DNA of 64,000 nucleotides from contig NZ_CANLAG010000004.1 of assembly GCF_947488715.1 (NCBI RefSeq), positions 305,481-369,480 on the forward strand. Direction: 5' to 3'. Each line of letters starts with the position of its first letter. The stretch's first letter is position 1. The stretch is from an uncultured Tateyamaria sp. (GTDB taxonomy: Bacteria; Pseudomonadota; Alphaproteobacteria; Rhodobacterales; Rhodobacteraceae). The notes beneath the pieces are model-generated. The model was not told the DNA's origin, made no database searches, and was given only the letters and a program-made list of their open reading frames with translations. This document shows, in pieces, positions 7,887-16,760 of this stretch. Position numbers and translations under genes: made by a program.

Positions 7887-8081
7887 GTGCCCAAGTACAA
7901 CACTACATTCGAGCTGTCGGTCGACGATCTGGACCTGATCGAAGACGCGCTGCGTGTCGCCAAACAGGCCAAGGCAGACGCCAAAGCGGCCAAGACCCGC
8001 AAAATCCATGATTTGTTGGGGCGGCTTCACAATCAAAAGACGTTCTTCCGCCCCGCCAAAGGCACTTACGTCAGCGGCTGA
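7887..8081 (+). CDS. Small helical hypothetical protein (GTG start)
   Basis: A 64-residue protein starting at GTG 7887 (first residues PKYNTTFELS), with AAGGGGA just upstream. The middle is helical and rich in Lys and Ala (AKQAKADAKAAKTRK). No domain is recognised. The frame is open upstream to 7806, but that part has no ribosome-binding site and reads like intergenic DNA. It overlaps the stop of the convergent GNAT gene by 16 bases. Confidence 0.7.
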   Translation: MPKYNTTFELSVDDLDLIEDALRVAKQAKADAKAAKTRKIHDLLGRLHNQKTFFRPAKGTYVSG

Positions 8082-8533
8082 TCCAGCGAAATGGCGAAAC
8101 GCGGCCCACTGGGCAGGCGTGGGACGAACCCGCGCGTTTCATAGAATTGCGCCGCTGCGTGGTTGTCCGGATGCGTGCCGACCGTCATGAGAGAACAGCC
8201 CAGCGTGCGGCACAGATCGTGACAGGCCGCGACCAGCGCCCGCCCCACGCCGGTGCCGCGTGCAGAGGGGCGCACGAACAGGTGGTGCATATCCATCCCC
8301 TTTGCGCTGCTCTGCAATTGCCCAAGCGGCAACAGTGCGGCGTATCCAATCAGACCTTTTGACCCGGCCTCTGCCACCAGCACCCTGTACCAGGGCGAGG
8401 GCCCAATCACGTCCTTGCGCAATTGGTTGGGGTTCACGTTTGGTGTGTCACCGTGATGCGCGGCAAGCGCGCAGATCAGCTGGTGCAACTGAGGCAGGTC
8501 GGTTTCTGTGACGGGTCGGATTGTCGGTGCCAT
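8066..8533 (-). CDS. GNAT-family N-acetyltransferase
   Basis: A 155-residue single-domain acetyltransferase. The acetyl-CoA pyrophosphate-binding motif is visible as RPSARGTGVGRALV, preceded by the beta-strand LFV. The C-terminal HPDNHAAAQFYETRGF is the usual beta-bulge and catalytic helix of the family. The N-terminus IRPVTETDLPQL is typical. The substrate cannot be read from sequence. The neighbours, a small hypothetical and an alpha/beta hydrolase, give no clue. Confidence 0.9.
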   Translation of the reverse strand: MAPTIRPVTETDLPQLHQLICALAAHHGDTPNVNPNQLRKDVIGPSPWYRVLVAEAGSKGLIGYAALLPLGQLQSSAKGMDMHHLFVRPSARGTGVGRALVAACHDLCRTLGCSLMTVGTHPDNHAAAQFYETRGFVPRLPSGPRFAISLDQPLT

Positions 8534-8841
8534 TTTGGCTCTCCTTTGTGCGCGGCACAGGGAGGTTGCAAATGACGGTGCCGCGGTTGCGGCGGGTGGG
8601 GTCAGATAGAAGACACGGCACAGGCACGCAGGATATGCGTCTGTGTAAAATACCAGTTTGTGCGCGTGTGTGTCATGCGCGGACCGTGCCGATTTCCGGT
8701 GCTCCGGTCAAGAGGGCGTTCTGTTGAAAACCGCCGGTCGTCCCGGTGCGATTTGTCATCGTTGCGGCGATGGCCCTTGCGTCAGTATGGACAGCGCCCC
8801 GCCAGACACCCATGATCCGCCCAACGCAATCGGGGGGTATC
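8534..8841. other. Intergenic interval without a gene
   Basis: I see no supported gene, RNA or terminator here. The region carries the divergent promoters of the GNAT gene and the hydrolase operon. A GTG at 8746 could extend the following hydrolase by 32 codons with a hydrophobic start, but no ribosome-binding site or homology supports it. Confidence 0.5.
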
Positions 8842-9594
8842 ATGCACGCACCTAACACTTTTGAGACGCCGCAGGGGCGCAACATTGCCTACCACAAAAC
8901 CGAAGGGCAGGGACCGTGCGTCGCCTTTCTGGGCGGTCTTAAGTCAGACATGGAGGGCACGAAGGCCATTCATCTCGAGGCGTGGTGCCGGGCGCAGGGG
9001 CGTGCGTTCCTTCGGTTTGACTATTCCGGGCATGGCCAAAGCTCTGGCACGTTCGAAGAGGGGTGCATTGGTGACTGGGCTGAGGATACGGCGGCGGCAT
9101 TGGGGACGTTGACCGAGGGCAAGGTGATCGTCGTCGGCAGTTCCATGGGGGGCTGGCAATCGTTGTTGTTTGCCCGTGCGCAGCCTGACCGTGTTGCAGG
9201 TCTCGTGACCATCGCTGCCGCGCCGGATTTCACAGAAGACGGGTATTGGGCCACCTTCAGCGATGCGCAAAAGGCGGCACTGGCGCGGGATGGCCAAGTC
9301 GAAATGCCTTCGGACTATATGGAGCCGTACATCATCACCAAACGGTTGATCGAGGACGGTCGGCGCAACCTTGTACTGCGCGATCCGCTGCATCTGCCGT
9401 TTCCGGTGCGCTGTTTGCAAGGCACAGAGGACACGGCCGTGACCACCGCCACCGCCGTGCGGTTACTGGAGCATGCCGACAGCCCGGATATGCGCCTGAC
9501 ATTGGTCAAAGGGGCGGATCACCGGTTTTCGGACGGGCCGTGCCTTGGGATGATCGAGGCCGCCGTTCTTGATGTTCTGGGGGCCGCGCAATGA
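8842..9594 (+). CDS. Alpha/beta hydrolase, short (ABHD10-like)
   Basis: A 250-residue serine hydrolase. It has the nucleophile elbow GSSMGG, the conserved FDYSGHGQSSG after strand 4, an acid residue in GTEDTAV and a histidine in GADHRF. It most resembles the small ABHD10/acyl-thioesterase type esterases without a cap domain. A run of G bases acts as ribosome-binding site for the ATG at 8842. It is the first of four genes with overlapping stops and starts (8842-11640). Substrate unknown; an ester or thioester is expected. Confidence 0.88.
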   Translation: MHAPNTFETPQGRNIAYHKTEGQGPCVAFLGGLKSDMEGTKAIHLEAWCRAQGRAFLRFDYSGHGQSSGTFEEGCIGDWAEDTAAALGTLTEGKVIVVGSSMGGWQSLLFARAQPDRVAGLVTIAAAPDFTEDGYWATFSDAQKAALARDGQVEMPSDYMEPYIITKRLIEDGRRNLVLRDPLHLPFPVRCLQGTEDTAVTTATAVRLLEHADSPDMRLTLVKGADHRFSDGPCLGMIEAAVLDVLGAAQ

Positions 9595-10580
9595 GGGCAA
9601 TCGGGAAATTCATTGGCCGGCTGCTGCTGACATTTGTGGCATTGATCGCGGCGATGTGGACATTTGGACCCTATGAGGACGCGACCCTGACGCCGGCACC
9701 TGGCGCAACTGCCGTGGATGGCGACCTTGATGCCCATTTTGCAGGTGTCGAGGCCGCCTATGACGACATCACGCCGGGTGTCGAGAAACGGGTGATCTGG
9801 GCGGGCGATGCTGGCGCGCGGACAGACTGGTCGATCCTGTACGTCCACGGGTTTTCCGCCACGTCCGAAGAAATCCGCCCGGTTCCCGATCAGGTCGCGG
9901 CGGCGCTGGGTGCAAACCTGATCTATACCCGCTTGCAGGGGCATGGTCGCAGCGGTGCCGCAATGGCCGAAGGCAGTGTTCAGGGCTGGGTCAACGATCT
10001 CGCCGAAGGACTGGCGGCGGCGCGGTTGGCGGGCGACCGTGTGCTGGTGATGTCGACATCGACCGGCGGGACTTTGGTCGCGGCGACTGCGCAGAACAGT
10101 GACATGATGCAGGATGTGGCGGGGCTCGTGTTTATCTCGCCGAATTTCGGCTTAAACAACCCACTCGCCAAGCTGCTGAGCTGGCCCGCGGCGCGCTATT
10201 GGTTGCCGCCGCTGGCAGGCGCGGAACGCAGTTTCGAGCCGCGCAACGCCGAACATGGCACCTATTGGACAACGCAATATCCCAGCGTTGCGGTGATGCC
10301 GATGGCCGCCCTGATCGACGCAACAGTTGCGATGGATCACAGCAAACAGACCATTCCCGCCCTGTTCTGGTTCGCCGAGGCGGATACAGTGGTGCGGCCT
10401 GACATCACGGCGGACATAGCCGCCGCCTGGGGCGGTCCGACACAGGTGGTCAATCCGGTGATGGGGCCGCAGGACGATCCGCAATCGCATGTGATTGCGG
10501 GCAGGATCATGTCGCCAGGCCAAACGGATGATGCCGTCGCTGGGATTACCGAGTGGGTGCAGTCGCAGGTGGAGCGCTGA
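9591..10580 (+). CDS. Membrane-anchored or exported alpha/beta hydrolase
   Basis: A 329-residue hydrolase whose ATG overlaps the previous stop (ATGA). Residues about 8-26 form one hydrophobic segment (LLLTFVALIAAMW) that reads as a signal anchor. The hydrolase fold begins near YVHGFSATSEE. The nucleophile lies in STSTGG, the acid in AEADTVV and the histidine in PQSHVIAG. It differs strongly from the upstream hydrolase, so this is not a tandem duplication. A lipase/esterase acting outside the inner membrane is likely. Confidence 0.87.
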   Translation: MRAIGKFIGRLLLTFVALIAAMWTFGPYEDATLTPAPGATAVDGDLDAHFAGVEAAYDDITPGVEKRVIWAGDAGARTDWSILYVHGFSATSEEIRPVPDQVAAALGANLIYTRLQGHGRSGAAMAEGSVQGWVNDLAEGLAAARLAGDRVLVMSTSTGGTLVAATAQNSDMMQDVAGLVFISPNFGLNNPLAKLLSWPAARYWLPPLAGAERSFEPRNAEHGTYWTTQYPSVAVMPMAALIDATVAMDHSKQTIPALFWFAEADTVVRPDITADIAAAWGGPTQVVNPVMGPQDDPQSHVIAGRIMSPGQTDDAVAGITEWVQSQVER

Positions 10581-11008
10581 TGGAACACCGTGTATCGCTG
10601 ATCACTGTGGGCGCGCGCGACGTCGAAACACTTGCCGCATTTTATGAGGCGTTGGGGTGGACGCGCGTGGACAGTCCGGACGGCGTCATCGCTTTTGACC
10701 TGTTGGGGCAAAGTCTAGGCATCTATCCCTTGGCCGCTCTGGCCGACGAGATCGGTGTGCCGGAAAGCGACCTTGGCCACGGGGCCATGGCGCTAAGCCA
10801 CAATGTCCGCGAAAAAGCGGACGTTGCCCCCTTGCTTGATCGGGCGCAAGCGGCGGGTGGGCGTTTGCTCAAGCCCGCGCAGGATGTGTTCTGGGGCGGG
10901 CATCACGGTTATTTTGCCGACCCCGAAGGCCACATTTGGGAAATCGCCTGGAACCCGTTTTCGGCCCTCGGGCCACGGGGTGAGTTCCAGTGGAACGGAA
11001 TGGGCTGA
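10580..11008 (+). CDS. VOC-family (glyoxalase/bleomycin-resistance fold) protein
   Basis: A 142-residue vicinal-oxygen-chelate protein with two beta-alpha-beta-beta-beta modules: LITVGARDVETLAAFYEALGW at the N-terminus and the characteristic GGHHGYFADPEGHIWEIAW near the C-terminus. Metal-binding candidates are the N-terminal region and the Glu in HIWEIAW. Start ATG overlaps the stop of the hydrolase (TGATG). Such single-domain VOC proteins act as dioxygenases, isomerases or binding proteins; the reaction is not predictable here. Confidence 0.88.
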   Translation: MEHRVSLITVGARDVETLAAFYEALGWTRVDSPDGVIAFDLLGQSLGIYPLAALADEIGVPESDLGHGAMALSHNVREKADVAPLLDRAQAAGGRLLKPAQDVFWGGHHGYFADPEGHIWEIAWNPFSALGPRGEFQWNGMG

Positions 11009-11640
11009 TGCGCCGCCCGGCCAGCATGTGGAGCCTTGAAACACTTGGGCGGGTGCGTCTGTCCAAACATTTCTACATGCGCGACTTTCTCTATTCAGAG
11101 ATCGGAAACTTTCACCAAATCAAGAACATACCGGAGAACCCTGACCGTGCTATCGCGCATGGGAAGATGTTGTGTACGCTGTTGCTTGACCCGCTGGAGG
11201 AAACCTTTGGCCGGATTGCGATACGGTCCGGGTACAGGTCCCCGCGCCTCAATCAATATGGCAATGCGAACAAGCTGAATTGCGCGCGCAACGACAATCC
11301 AATTGAATGCCACATCTGGGATTGGGGCGAGGGCGAGGCGGCCATAGCGGGGACCTCGCTGGCTATTCCATGGTTCACCGACCAGTACGAGCTGGGGCGC
11401 GATTGGCGGGATTTGGCGTGGTGGATTCACGACCATTTGCCCTATTCCGGCATGTGGTTCTTTCCCAAACTGTGCGCGCTGAACCTCGACTGGCGCCCGA
11501 CGCCGCATCGGATGATCGGCAGTTACATCGCACCCAAGGGGCTGTTGCTGAGGCGGGGCGATGCACCGGGTGAAAGCCAGGCCGAACGCGCCGCTCGCTA
11601 TGCGGATTTTCCAACCTTTCGGGGAATCGCCTACCCATAG
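11008..11640 (+). CDS. Peptidase M15-like protein
   Basis: A 210-residue protein starting at ATG 11008, overlapping the VOC stop (TGATG). It contains IRSGYRSPRLNQYGN, close to the substrate-binding SGYRSPxVN segment of M15A peptidases and phage endolysins, plus scattered His, Asp and Cys residues (IECHIWDW, WWIHDHLPYS, TPHRMIG). The classic HxxxxxxD zinc site is not obvious, so it may be a divergent or inactive relative. No signal peptide is visible. The family link rests on one motif. Confidence 0.6.
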   Translation: MRRPASMWSLETLGRVRLSKHFYMRDFLYSEIGNFHQIKNIPENPDRAIAHGKMLCTLLLDPLEETFGRIAIRSGYRSPRLNQYGNANKLNCARNDNPIECHIWDWGEGEAAIAGTSLAIPWFTDQYELGRDWRDLAWWIHDHLPYSGMWFFPKLCALNLDWRPTPHRMIGSYIAPKGLLLRRGDAPGESQAERAARYADFPTFRGIAYP

Positions 11641-11762
11641 GGCGGTGATCGCCCATGGCCGATGTCAACATGTATACTTGATCACAATATCTAGCTTAGA
11701 CATTGACGTACCCCAGCGAAATAAGGGATTTTCGCGCACATCGTGATCTGGGGGAAACGGGC

Positions 11763-12851
11763 ATGAAACGATTCTTGGGCGCGGCGTTTGCTGCGTTGAC
11801 GGCATCGGCTGTATCTGCGGCTGCGCAATCCTGTGGTGGTGTCTATACTGTTTCGGCAGGTGACAGCCTGTCGGCCATCGCGGACAGGCATTACAAGAAC
11901 GTGTCTGCCTGGACCGAGGTGCATCGCAACAACCTGTCGGTGATCGGTGAGAACCCCAACGCCTTGCGGATCGGGATGAAACTGCGCCTCGGTTGTATCG
12001 ACGGTCTGCCCCAAGGCCTCGAAGGCGGTTTGCCCGTCGTGACCGAAACAGCCGTGGCGCCCGCATCCACGCCCGCACCGGCCCCGTCCGCCCCGCGCCG
12101 CAAGTTGGAACAGACGATCAATATCGTGACGGCCGGTGATTTTGCACCTTTCACGGATCAGACCTTGGAAAACGAGGGGCTGATTACGGATGTGGTCAAC
12201 ACCGCGATGGGGCAATCTGCATCCAGCGAAGCCTACCGCGTGCATTGGGTCAACGATTGGTCCTCGCATCTGGATCCGCTGATGAGCACGGCGATGATGG
12301 ATATGGCGTTCCCATGGTACAAACCGGACTGCGAAGGGTCCCCGGACAATTACCGTTGCACGAATTTCCATTTCTCCGACCCTATGTTCGAGATGCTGAT
12401 CCTGCTGTTCGTGGACAAGACGCGGCCCATCCCCTTTGCGCAGGACAGCGACATCGAAGGGCGGACGCTGTGTCGCCCCGCCGGGTATTTCACCCATGAT
12501 CTCGACCGGGCCGACCGCCGCTGGATCACGGATGGCAAGATCACGCTGGAACAGCCCAGCACGGTGCGCGCCTGTTTCGAGATGCTGGTGGCCGGAGAGG
12601 TCGACGCCGTAGCAATGAACGAGTTTACGGGGCGTGCCGCGATCAAATCGCTTGATCTGAAAGACCAGGTTGAGGTGGTGCAGGGCCGTCCGGTGTCCAT
12701 CGAAGGGCTGCACGTGCTGGTTCACAAGGAACATCCGGAGGCTGACGCGCTGCTGGCCACCATCAACGGTGGTCTGGATGTGATCAAAGCGTCCGGTGCT
12801 TATCAACAGGTGATCGACCGCCACATGACCAAAATCTGGTCCGACTTCTGA
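11763..12851 (+). CDS. LysM domain fused to a family 3 solute-binding domain (first of two)
   Basis: A 362-residue exported protein. It has a signal peptide (about 1-20), a LysM peptidoglycan-binding domain (about 26-76: YTVSAGDSLSAIADRHY), a Pro/Ala linker (about 80-115) and a periplasmic amino-acid-type solute-binding domain (about 118-362, starting INIVTAGDFAPFTD). Two cysteines flank the hinge motif (PDCEG and YRCTNFHFSDP) and are conserved in the next gene. GGGGGAA precedes the ATG at 11763. No transporter permease lies nearby. Being tethered to the cell wall suggests sensing or retention rather than uptake. Confidence 0.9.
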   Translation: MKRFLGAAFAALTASAVSAAAQSCGGVYTVSAGDSLSAIADRHYKNVSAWTEVHRNNLSVIGENPNALRIGMKLRLGCIDGLPQGLEGGLPVVTETAVAPASTPAPAPSAPRRKLEQTINIVTAGDFAPFTDQTLENEGLITDVVNTAMGQSASSEAYRVHWVNDWSSHLDPLMSTAMMDMAFPWYKPDCEGSPDNYRCTNFHFSDPMFEMLILLFVDKTRPIPFAQDSDIEGRTLCRPAGYFTHDLDRADRRWITDGKITLEQPSTVRACFEMLVAGEVDAVAMNEFTGRAAIKSLDLKDQVEVVQGRPVSIEGLHVLVHKEHPEADALLATINGGLDVIKASGAYQQVIDRHMTKIWSDF

Positions 12852-12862
12852 GGAGAGGCGCG

Positions 12863-13891
12863 ATGTTGCGCACTGTATTTCTGAGCGGTTTGAGTGGTGT
12901 GGCGCTGGCCGGTGCGGCCTCGGCCTGCCAGCCGACGCTGACGGTTGGGCCGGATGACACATTGTTTTCCATCGCCGAGGAACAGTTGGGCGATCTGTCC
13001 CGCTGGTCGCTGATCTTTTACAATAATCCCGACATTCAGGGTGGCAGCCTTCTGGAGTTGCCCGAAGGCACGGTTCTGTCGATCCCGTGCCCCGATGACG
13101 TGGTGCGCGCGCCTGATCCTACGCCCTTGCAGCAGCCCGACGATGACGCGGAGATGAAGCTGGTCACGGCCTCGAACTATGCCCCGTTCACGGATCTCGA
13201 TTGGCCGGGGCAGGGCATGTTGACGGAGCTGGTGAACGCGGCCCTCGAGACCACGCCAAACCCTGTAACCTATTCGATCACTTGGGAAAACGACTGGTCC
13301 AAACACCTGTTTCCCATGCTTGATTCCAAAAAATTCGACATGGGTTTCCCTTGGTTTCAGCCGGACTGTGCTGGCAACCCCGGCCACGAACGCTGCGTGA
13401 ATTTCCATTTTTCTGACCCGCTGGTCGATCTGGTGATCCTGCTGTTTTCCAAGAGTGACGACCCCATCACCTTTGAGACCGACAGTGACCTGCATGGAAA
13501 GGTTCTGTGCCGTCCGGCGGGGTATTTCACGCATGATCTGGACCGTGCAGACCGGCGTTGGCTGACCGACAATCTGGTGACGCTGGAACAACCGGCCACG
13601 CCTGATGCCTGTTTCGACATGCTGGTCGCAGGGGAGGTCGATGCGGTGGCGCTGAACGAGTTCCTGGGCGTCCAGAAGATGTTCGAGATGGGGCTGACGG
13701 ATGTTGTCTCGCCAGCCGCACGTCCGCTGTCGGTCGAAGGGCTGCACGTGCTGATTTCCAAGAAGCATTGGCGCGGCACGGCGCACCTATACCGGTTCAA
13801 CGCGGGTCTGGCCAAGCTCAAGCAGACGGACCGCTACAACGAGATTGTCAGCCGTCATCTCGCGCTGTTTTGGGATCAGATCAAAGGCTGA
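12863..13891 (+). CDS. LysM domain fused to a family 3 solute-binding domain (second of two)
   Basis: A 342-residue paralogue of the preceding gene, 11 bases after it and in the same order: signal peptide (about 1-21), LysM (about 26-76: LTVGPDDTLFSIAEEQLG) and solute-binding domain (about 98-342). Shared blocks include CRPAGYFTHDLDRADRRW and VAGEVDAVA.NEF. The linker is shorter and acidic. The pair looks like a tandem duplication that has diverged mainly in the ligand cleft and linker. Good ribosome-binding site GAGGAGAGG. Confidence 0.9.
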   Translation: MLRTVFLSGLSGVALAGAASACQPTLTVGPDDTLFSIAEEQLGDLSRWSLIFYNNPDIQGGSLLELPEGTVLSIPCPDDVVRAPDPTPLQQPDDDAEMKLVTASNYAPFTDLDWPGQGMLTELVNAALETTPNPVTYSITWENDWSKHLFPMLDSKKFDMGFPWFQPDCAGNPGHERCVNFHFSDPLVDLVILLFSKSDDPITFETDSDLHGKVLCRPAGYFTHDLDRADRRWLTDNLVTLEQPATPDACFDMLVAGEVDAVALNEFLGVQKMFEMGLTDVVSPAARPLSVEGLHVLISKKHWRGTAHLYRFNAGLAKLKQTDRYNEIVSRHLALFWDQIKG

Positions 13892-13989
13892 CAGGCGCAA
13901 GTTGGACTTGCCGCGCACCCCGTGGTGAGACATGGTGCTCAAAAGGCAAAACGGCAGGCAGCAGATGGCGGTAAACGCAGGGCAGGGGC

Positions 13990-14700
13990 ATGGCTGAGCC
14001 TCTGGTATTCCTTCCCGGTATGATGTGTGATGCGCGGCTTTTTGGGCCGCAGATCGCGGCGTTGTCCTCCGAATTTTCGGTGATGGTGTCCCCTGTCACA
14101 CGCGGTGAACGGATCGAAGAGATTGCGAGCGGGTTGCTGGACGAACTGCCGCAACGCTTTGCGCTGGCGGGGCTTTCGATGGGCGGGATCGTCGCGATGG
14201 AGCTGTTGCGTCGTGCGCCTGACCGGATCACGCGGTTGGCGTTGATGGACACCAACCCCCTGGCCGAGACACCACAGGTCGCCGCCGCCCGCGAGCCGCA
14301 AATCGTCAAGGTGCGCGCGGGCCGCATGTTTGATGTCATGCGCGAAGAGATGAAGCCCAATTACCTTGCGCCGGGGCCGTTTCGGAATGAAATCTTGGAT
14401 CTGGTGATGGATATGGCCGAAGCCTTGGGCCCCGACGTGTTTATCCGCCAGTCTCGCGCATTGCAGCGCCGGCGGGACCAGCAGGGGACGTTGCGCAAAT
14501 GCAAAGTGCCTACGATGGTTTTGTGCGGTGCGCACGATGCCTTGTGTCCGGTCAAGCGTCACACGTTCATGGCCGAACTGATCCATGGGGCAGAGCTGCG
14601 GGTGCTGGAACATGCGGGCCATTTGCCCACGCTTGAAATGCCGGATGAAACCACGCAAGCGATACGCGACTGGATGCGTCAGCCACTGGTCCTGCGCTGA
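13990..14700 (+). CDS. Alpha/beta hydrolase
   Basis: A 236-residue soluble hydrolase of the small lipase/esterase type. The oxyanion region is FLPGMMCDARLF, the nucleophile elbow GLSMGG, the acid in GAHDALCP and the histidine in EHAGHLPTLE, all in the expected order and spacing. No signal peptide. It stands alone between the LysM proteins and the convergent DUF6151 gene. Homologues include carboxylesterases and C-C hydrolases, so the substrate stays open. Confidence 0.9.
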   Translation: MAEPLVFLPGMMCDARLFGPQIAALSSEFSVMVSPVTRGERIEEIASGLLDELPQRFALAGLSMGGIVAMELLRRAPDRITRLALMDTNPLAETPQVAAAREPQIVKVRAGRMFDVMREEMKPNYLAPGPFRNEILDLVMDMAEALGPDVFIRQSRALQRRRDQQGTLRKCKVPTMVLCGAHDALCPVKRHTFMAELIHGAELRVLEHAGHLPTLEMPDETTQAIRDWMRQPLVLR

Positions 14701-14752
14701 CGCACAACGGATTGGGACACGACGCCCGGCTTTTGAATGAATTGCATTTGGA

Positions 14753-15334
14753 TCAGCCGTCGGGCAGCAGCGCGGCGCGTTCTGCATCTGTCACGACATA
14801 AACGTCGCGCACGGGGGTTTTTGTGCCGGGTTCAAAAAACGGCGTATCTTTCCACCGTCCTGTGACGCGACGCGACAAGGCGCGTCCTGCAAATCCCATC
14901 AGAAACCGCCAGCCGCCTTCGTGACCGCGTTTGCCGTTGGGTTTGCGCGCAAACGCGCGCGCGACGATGGGGCCAAGTGGGCTGGGGTCCGCCAAACGGT
15001 CCGTTCTGAAAGAGGCAAATGATACTTTTGGCGTGCGCATCGTGTTGAACAGCACCGCACCGCAACAGCGTGCCTGCCAGCGCAGCAAACCGGTTTCCGA
15101 CAGTGAGAACGCGGCCAACTGGTCAAGCCCTGCGTCAAACCGCACCCGGTCAGGCACGGTTTGATAAAGCTGCACGCCGCCGGGTGCCGGGTCGGGCTGG
15201 CCCGCAAACAGTTCCGTTGCGCGGCAGTCGTGGCAATAGCATTCGGCGCGGGTGCCATTGGTTGGCGAAACGCCCAAAAGCGTTCCGCGCAGTTTCCCGC
15301 AGTCACAGGCAAAGGGCAGATCAACGCCCGCCAC
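14753..15334 (-). CDS. DUF6151 / GFA-like zinc-binding protein
   Basis: A 193-residue protein with Cys pairs typical of the glutathione-dependent formaldehyde-activating (GFA/CENP-V) fold: CDCG near residue 10, CYCHDC at about 33-38, and RCCGAV near the middle. These likely hold one or two zinc ions. It starts four bases from the stop of phaZ upstream, so the two are probably co-transcribed. DUF6151 proteins have no assigned reaction. Whether it has any role in PHA breakdown is unknown. Confidence 0.75.
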   Translation of the reverse strand: MAGVDLPFACDCGKLRGTLLGVSPTNGTRAECYCHDCRATELFAGQPDPAPGGVQLYQTVPDRVRFDAGLDQLAAFSLSETGLLRWQARCCGAVLFNTMRTPKVSFASFRTDRLADPSPLGPIVARAFARKPNGKRGHEGGWRFLMGFAGRALSRRVTGRWKDTPFFEPGTKTPVRDVYVVTDAERAALLPDG

Positions 15335-15337
15335 AGG

Positions 15338-16609
15338 TCAGGCCGCCGCGTTCTTGTTGGCCGCCTTTTTCTTGGGCTTAGGCGAGTTTGCATCGATGAA
15401 ATCGAGCACCAGCGGGCGGATATTGTTGCGCCAGCTGCGCCCGGCAAAGATGCCATAGTGACCGGCGCCCGGTTCGACGTGGCTGGCCTTTTTGCTGTCG
15501 GGCAGGCCCGTGCACAGATCGAGTGCGGCAACACATTGGCCGGGGGCGGAGATGTCGTCGTTCGCGCCCTCGACCGTTTTCACGGCAACGGTTGTGATCT
15601 TGCCGATGTCGACGCGTTTGCCTTTGACGGTAAAGACGTTCTTGGCAATCTCGGCACGTTTGAAGATGCGGTCCACGGTGGACAGGTAGAACTCGGCCGT
15701 CATGTCCATCACGGCGAGGTATTCGTCGTAGAACGTGTTGTGTTTGTCGTGATCGCCTGCATCGCCACGGGCGACGGCGCTGATCTGGTCGGTGAACGCC
15801 TTGGAGTGCTTTTCCCCGTTCATCGACATGAATGACGCCAGTTGCAGCAGACCGGGATACACTTTGCGTCCCACGCCGGGGTATTTGAACCCGACGCGTT
15901 GGATCATCATTTCCTCAAGCTGGCCCATGGTGACCCGGCGGCCAAAATCCGTGACGTCCGTGGCGTTGGCGTCCGGGTCGATTGGCCCGCCGATCAGGGT
16001 CAGGGATCGCGGCTGCGCCTCTGGGTCCTCTTCGGCGAGGTATGCGGTGGCGGCCAATGTCAGGGGGGCGGGTTGGCAAACAGCAATCACATGTGTGTCT
16101 GGCCCCATGTGGCGCATATAGTCGACAAGGTAGAGGGTATAGTCCTCGACATCGAATTTGCCTGCACTGACCGGGATGTCACGGGCGTTGTGCCAGTCTG
16201 TGACATAGACCTCGCAGTCCTGCATCAGCGAAATAACGGTGGAGCGCAGCAGCGTCGCGTAGTGCCCCGACATGGGTGCAACCAGCAGAACCTTGCGCTT
16301 GCGTGGCTTGCGCCCCGCGACGTTGAAATGGATCAGGTCGCCGAAATCGCCCGGAACGGCGATGTCGATGCTGACCAGATGATCCTTGCCGTCTTCGGCG
16401 GAAAAGGACGGGATGCCCCAGTCGGGTTTGACCACCATGCGCTGAAAGGTGCGTTCCGTGACCTCACCCCAAGCACGCATCCATTGCATCGCCGGGTTCG
16501 GGATCATTGAAAACGCGGGGTAGGCGCCCAGTGCTTGTGCGGTTGCCCCAAGCCACTGGTTGGTGTTCCGCATGGTTTCCATCAGATCGTAACTGGCCAT
16601 ATAGCGCAT
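15338..16609 (-). CDS. phaZ: Intracellular polyhydroxyalkanoate depolymerase
   Basis: A 423-residue enzyme of the intracellular PHB depolymerase family, which mobilises stored polyhydroxybutyrate. The N-terminus (YDLMETMRNTNQWLG) and the LLVAPMSGHYATLLR block are family hallmarks. The nucleophile is a cysteine in VCQPAP, and the terminal catalytic histidine is in EPGAGHYG. The C-terminal tail is Lys/Ala-rich. ATG 16609 is preferred over a second ATG three codons later because AGGAA is correctly spaced. It is divergent from phaC across a 151-base shared promoter region. Confidence 0.95.
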   Translation of the reverse strand: MRYMASYDLMETMRNTNQWLGATAQALGAYPAFSMIPNPAMQWMRAWGEVTERTFQRMVVKPDWGIPSFSAEDGKDHLVSIDIAVPGDFGDLIHFNVAGRKPRKRKVLLVAPMSGHYATLLRSTVISLMQDCEVYVTDWHNARDIPVSAGKFDVEDYTLYLVDYMRHMGPDTHVIAVCQPAPLTLAATAYLAEEDPEAQPRSLTLIGGPIDPDANATDVTDFGRRVTMGQLEEMMIQRVGFKYPGVGRKVYPGLLQLASFMSMNGEKHSKAFTDQISAVARGDAGDHDKHNTFYDEYLAVMDMTAEFYLSTVDRIFKRAEIAKNVFTVKGKRVDIGKITTVAVKTVEGANDDISAPGQCVAALDLCTGLPDSKKASHVEPGAGHYGIFAGRSWRNNIRPLVLDFIDANSPKPKKKAANKNAAA

Positions 16610-16760
16610 AACAGTTCCTTCGTACCCGGTTGGCCCGCGCGGATATCATTCCACGTCGGACGGTTTGTCGCTTTGCGCCCTGAAACATGCGACCATACAT
16701 ACGCCGCAACCGCGGTTCTGCGGATGCTGCACGTGCGAAGACTACGGGGAAGACGTTAAC

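Noticed and set aside
8746..8841. Signal-peptide-like extension of the first hydrolase (GTG 8746)
   Set aside because: No ribosome-binding site and the hydrolase fold has a standard start at 8842; cytoplasmic placement fits the family better.
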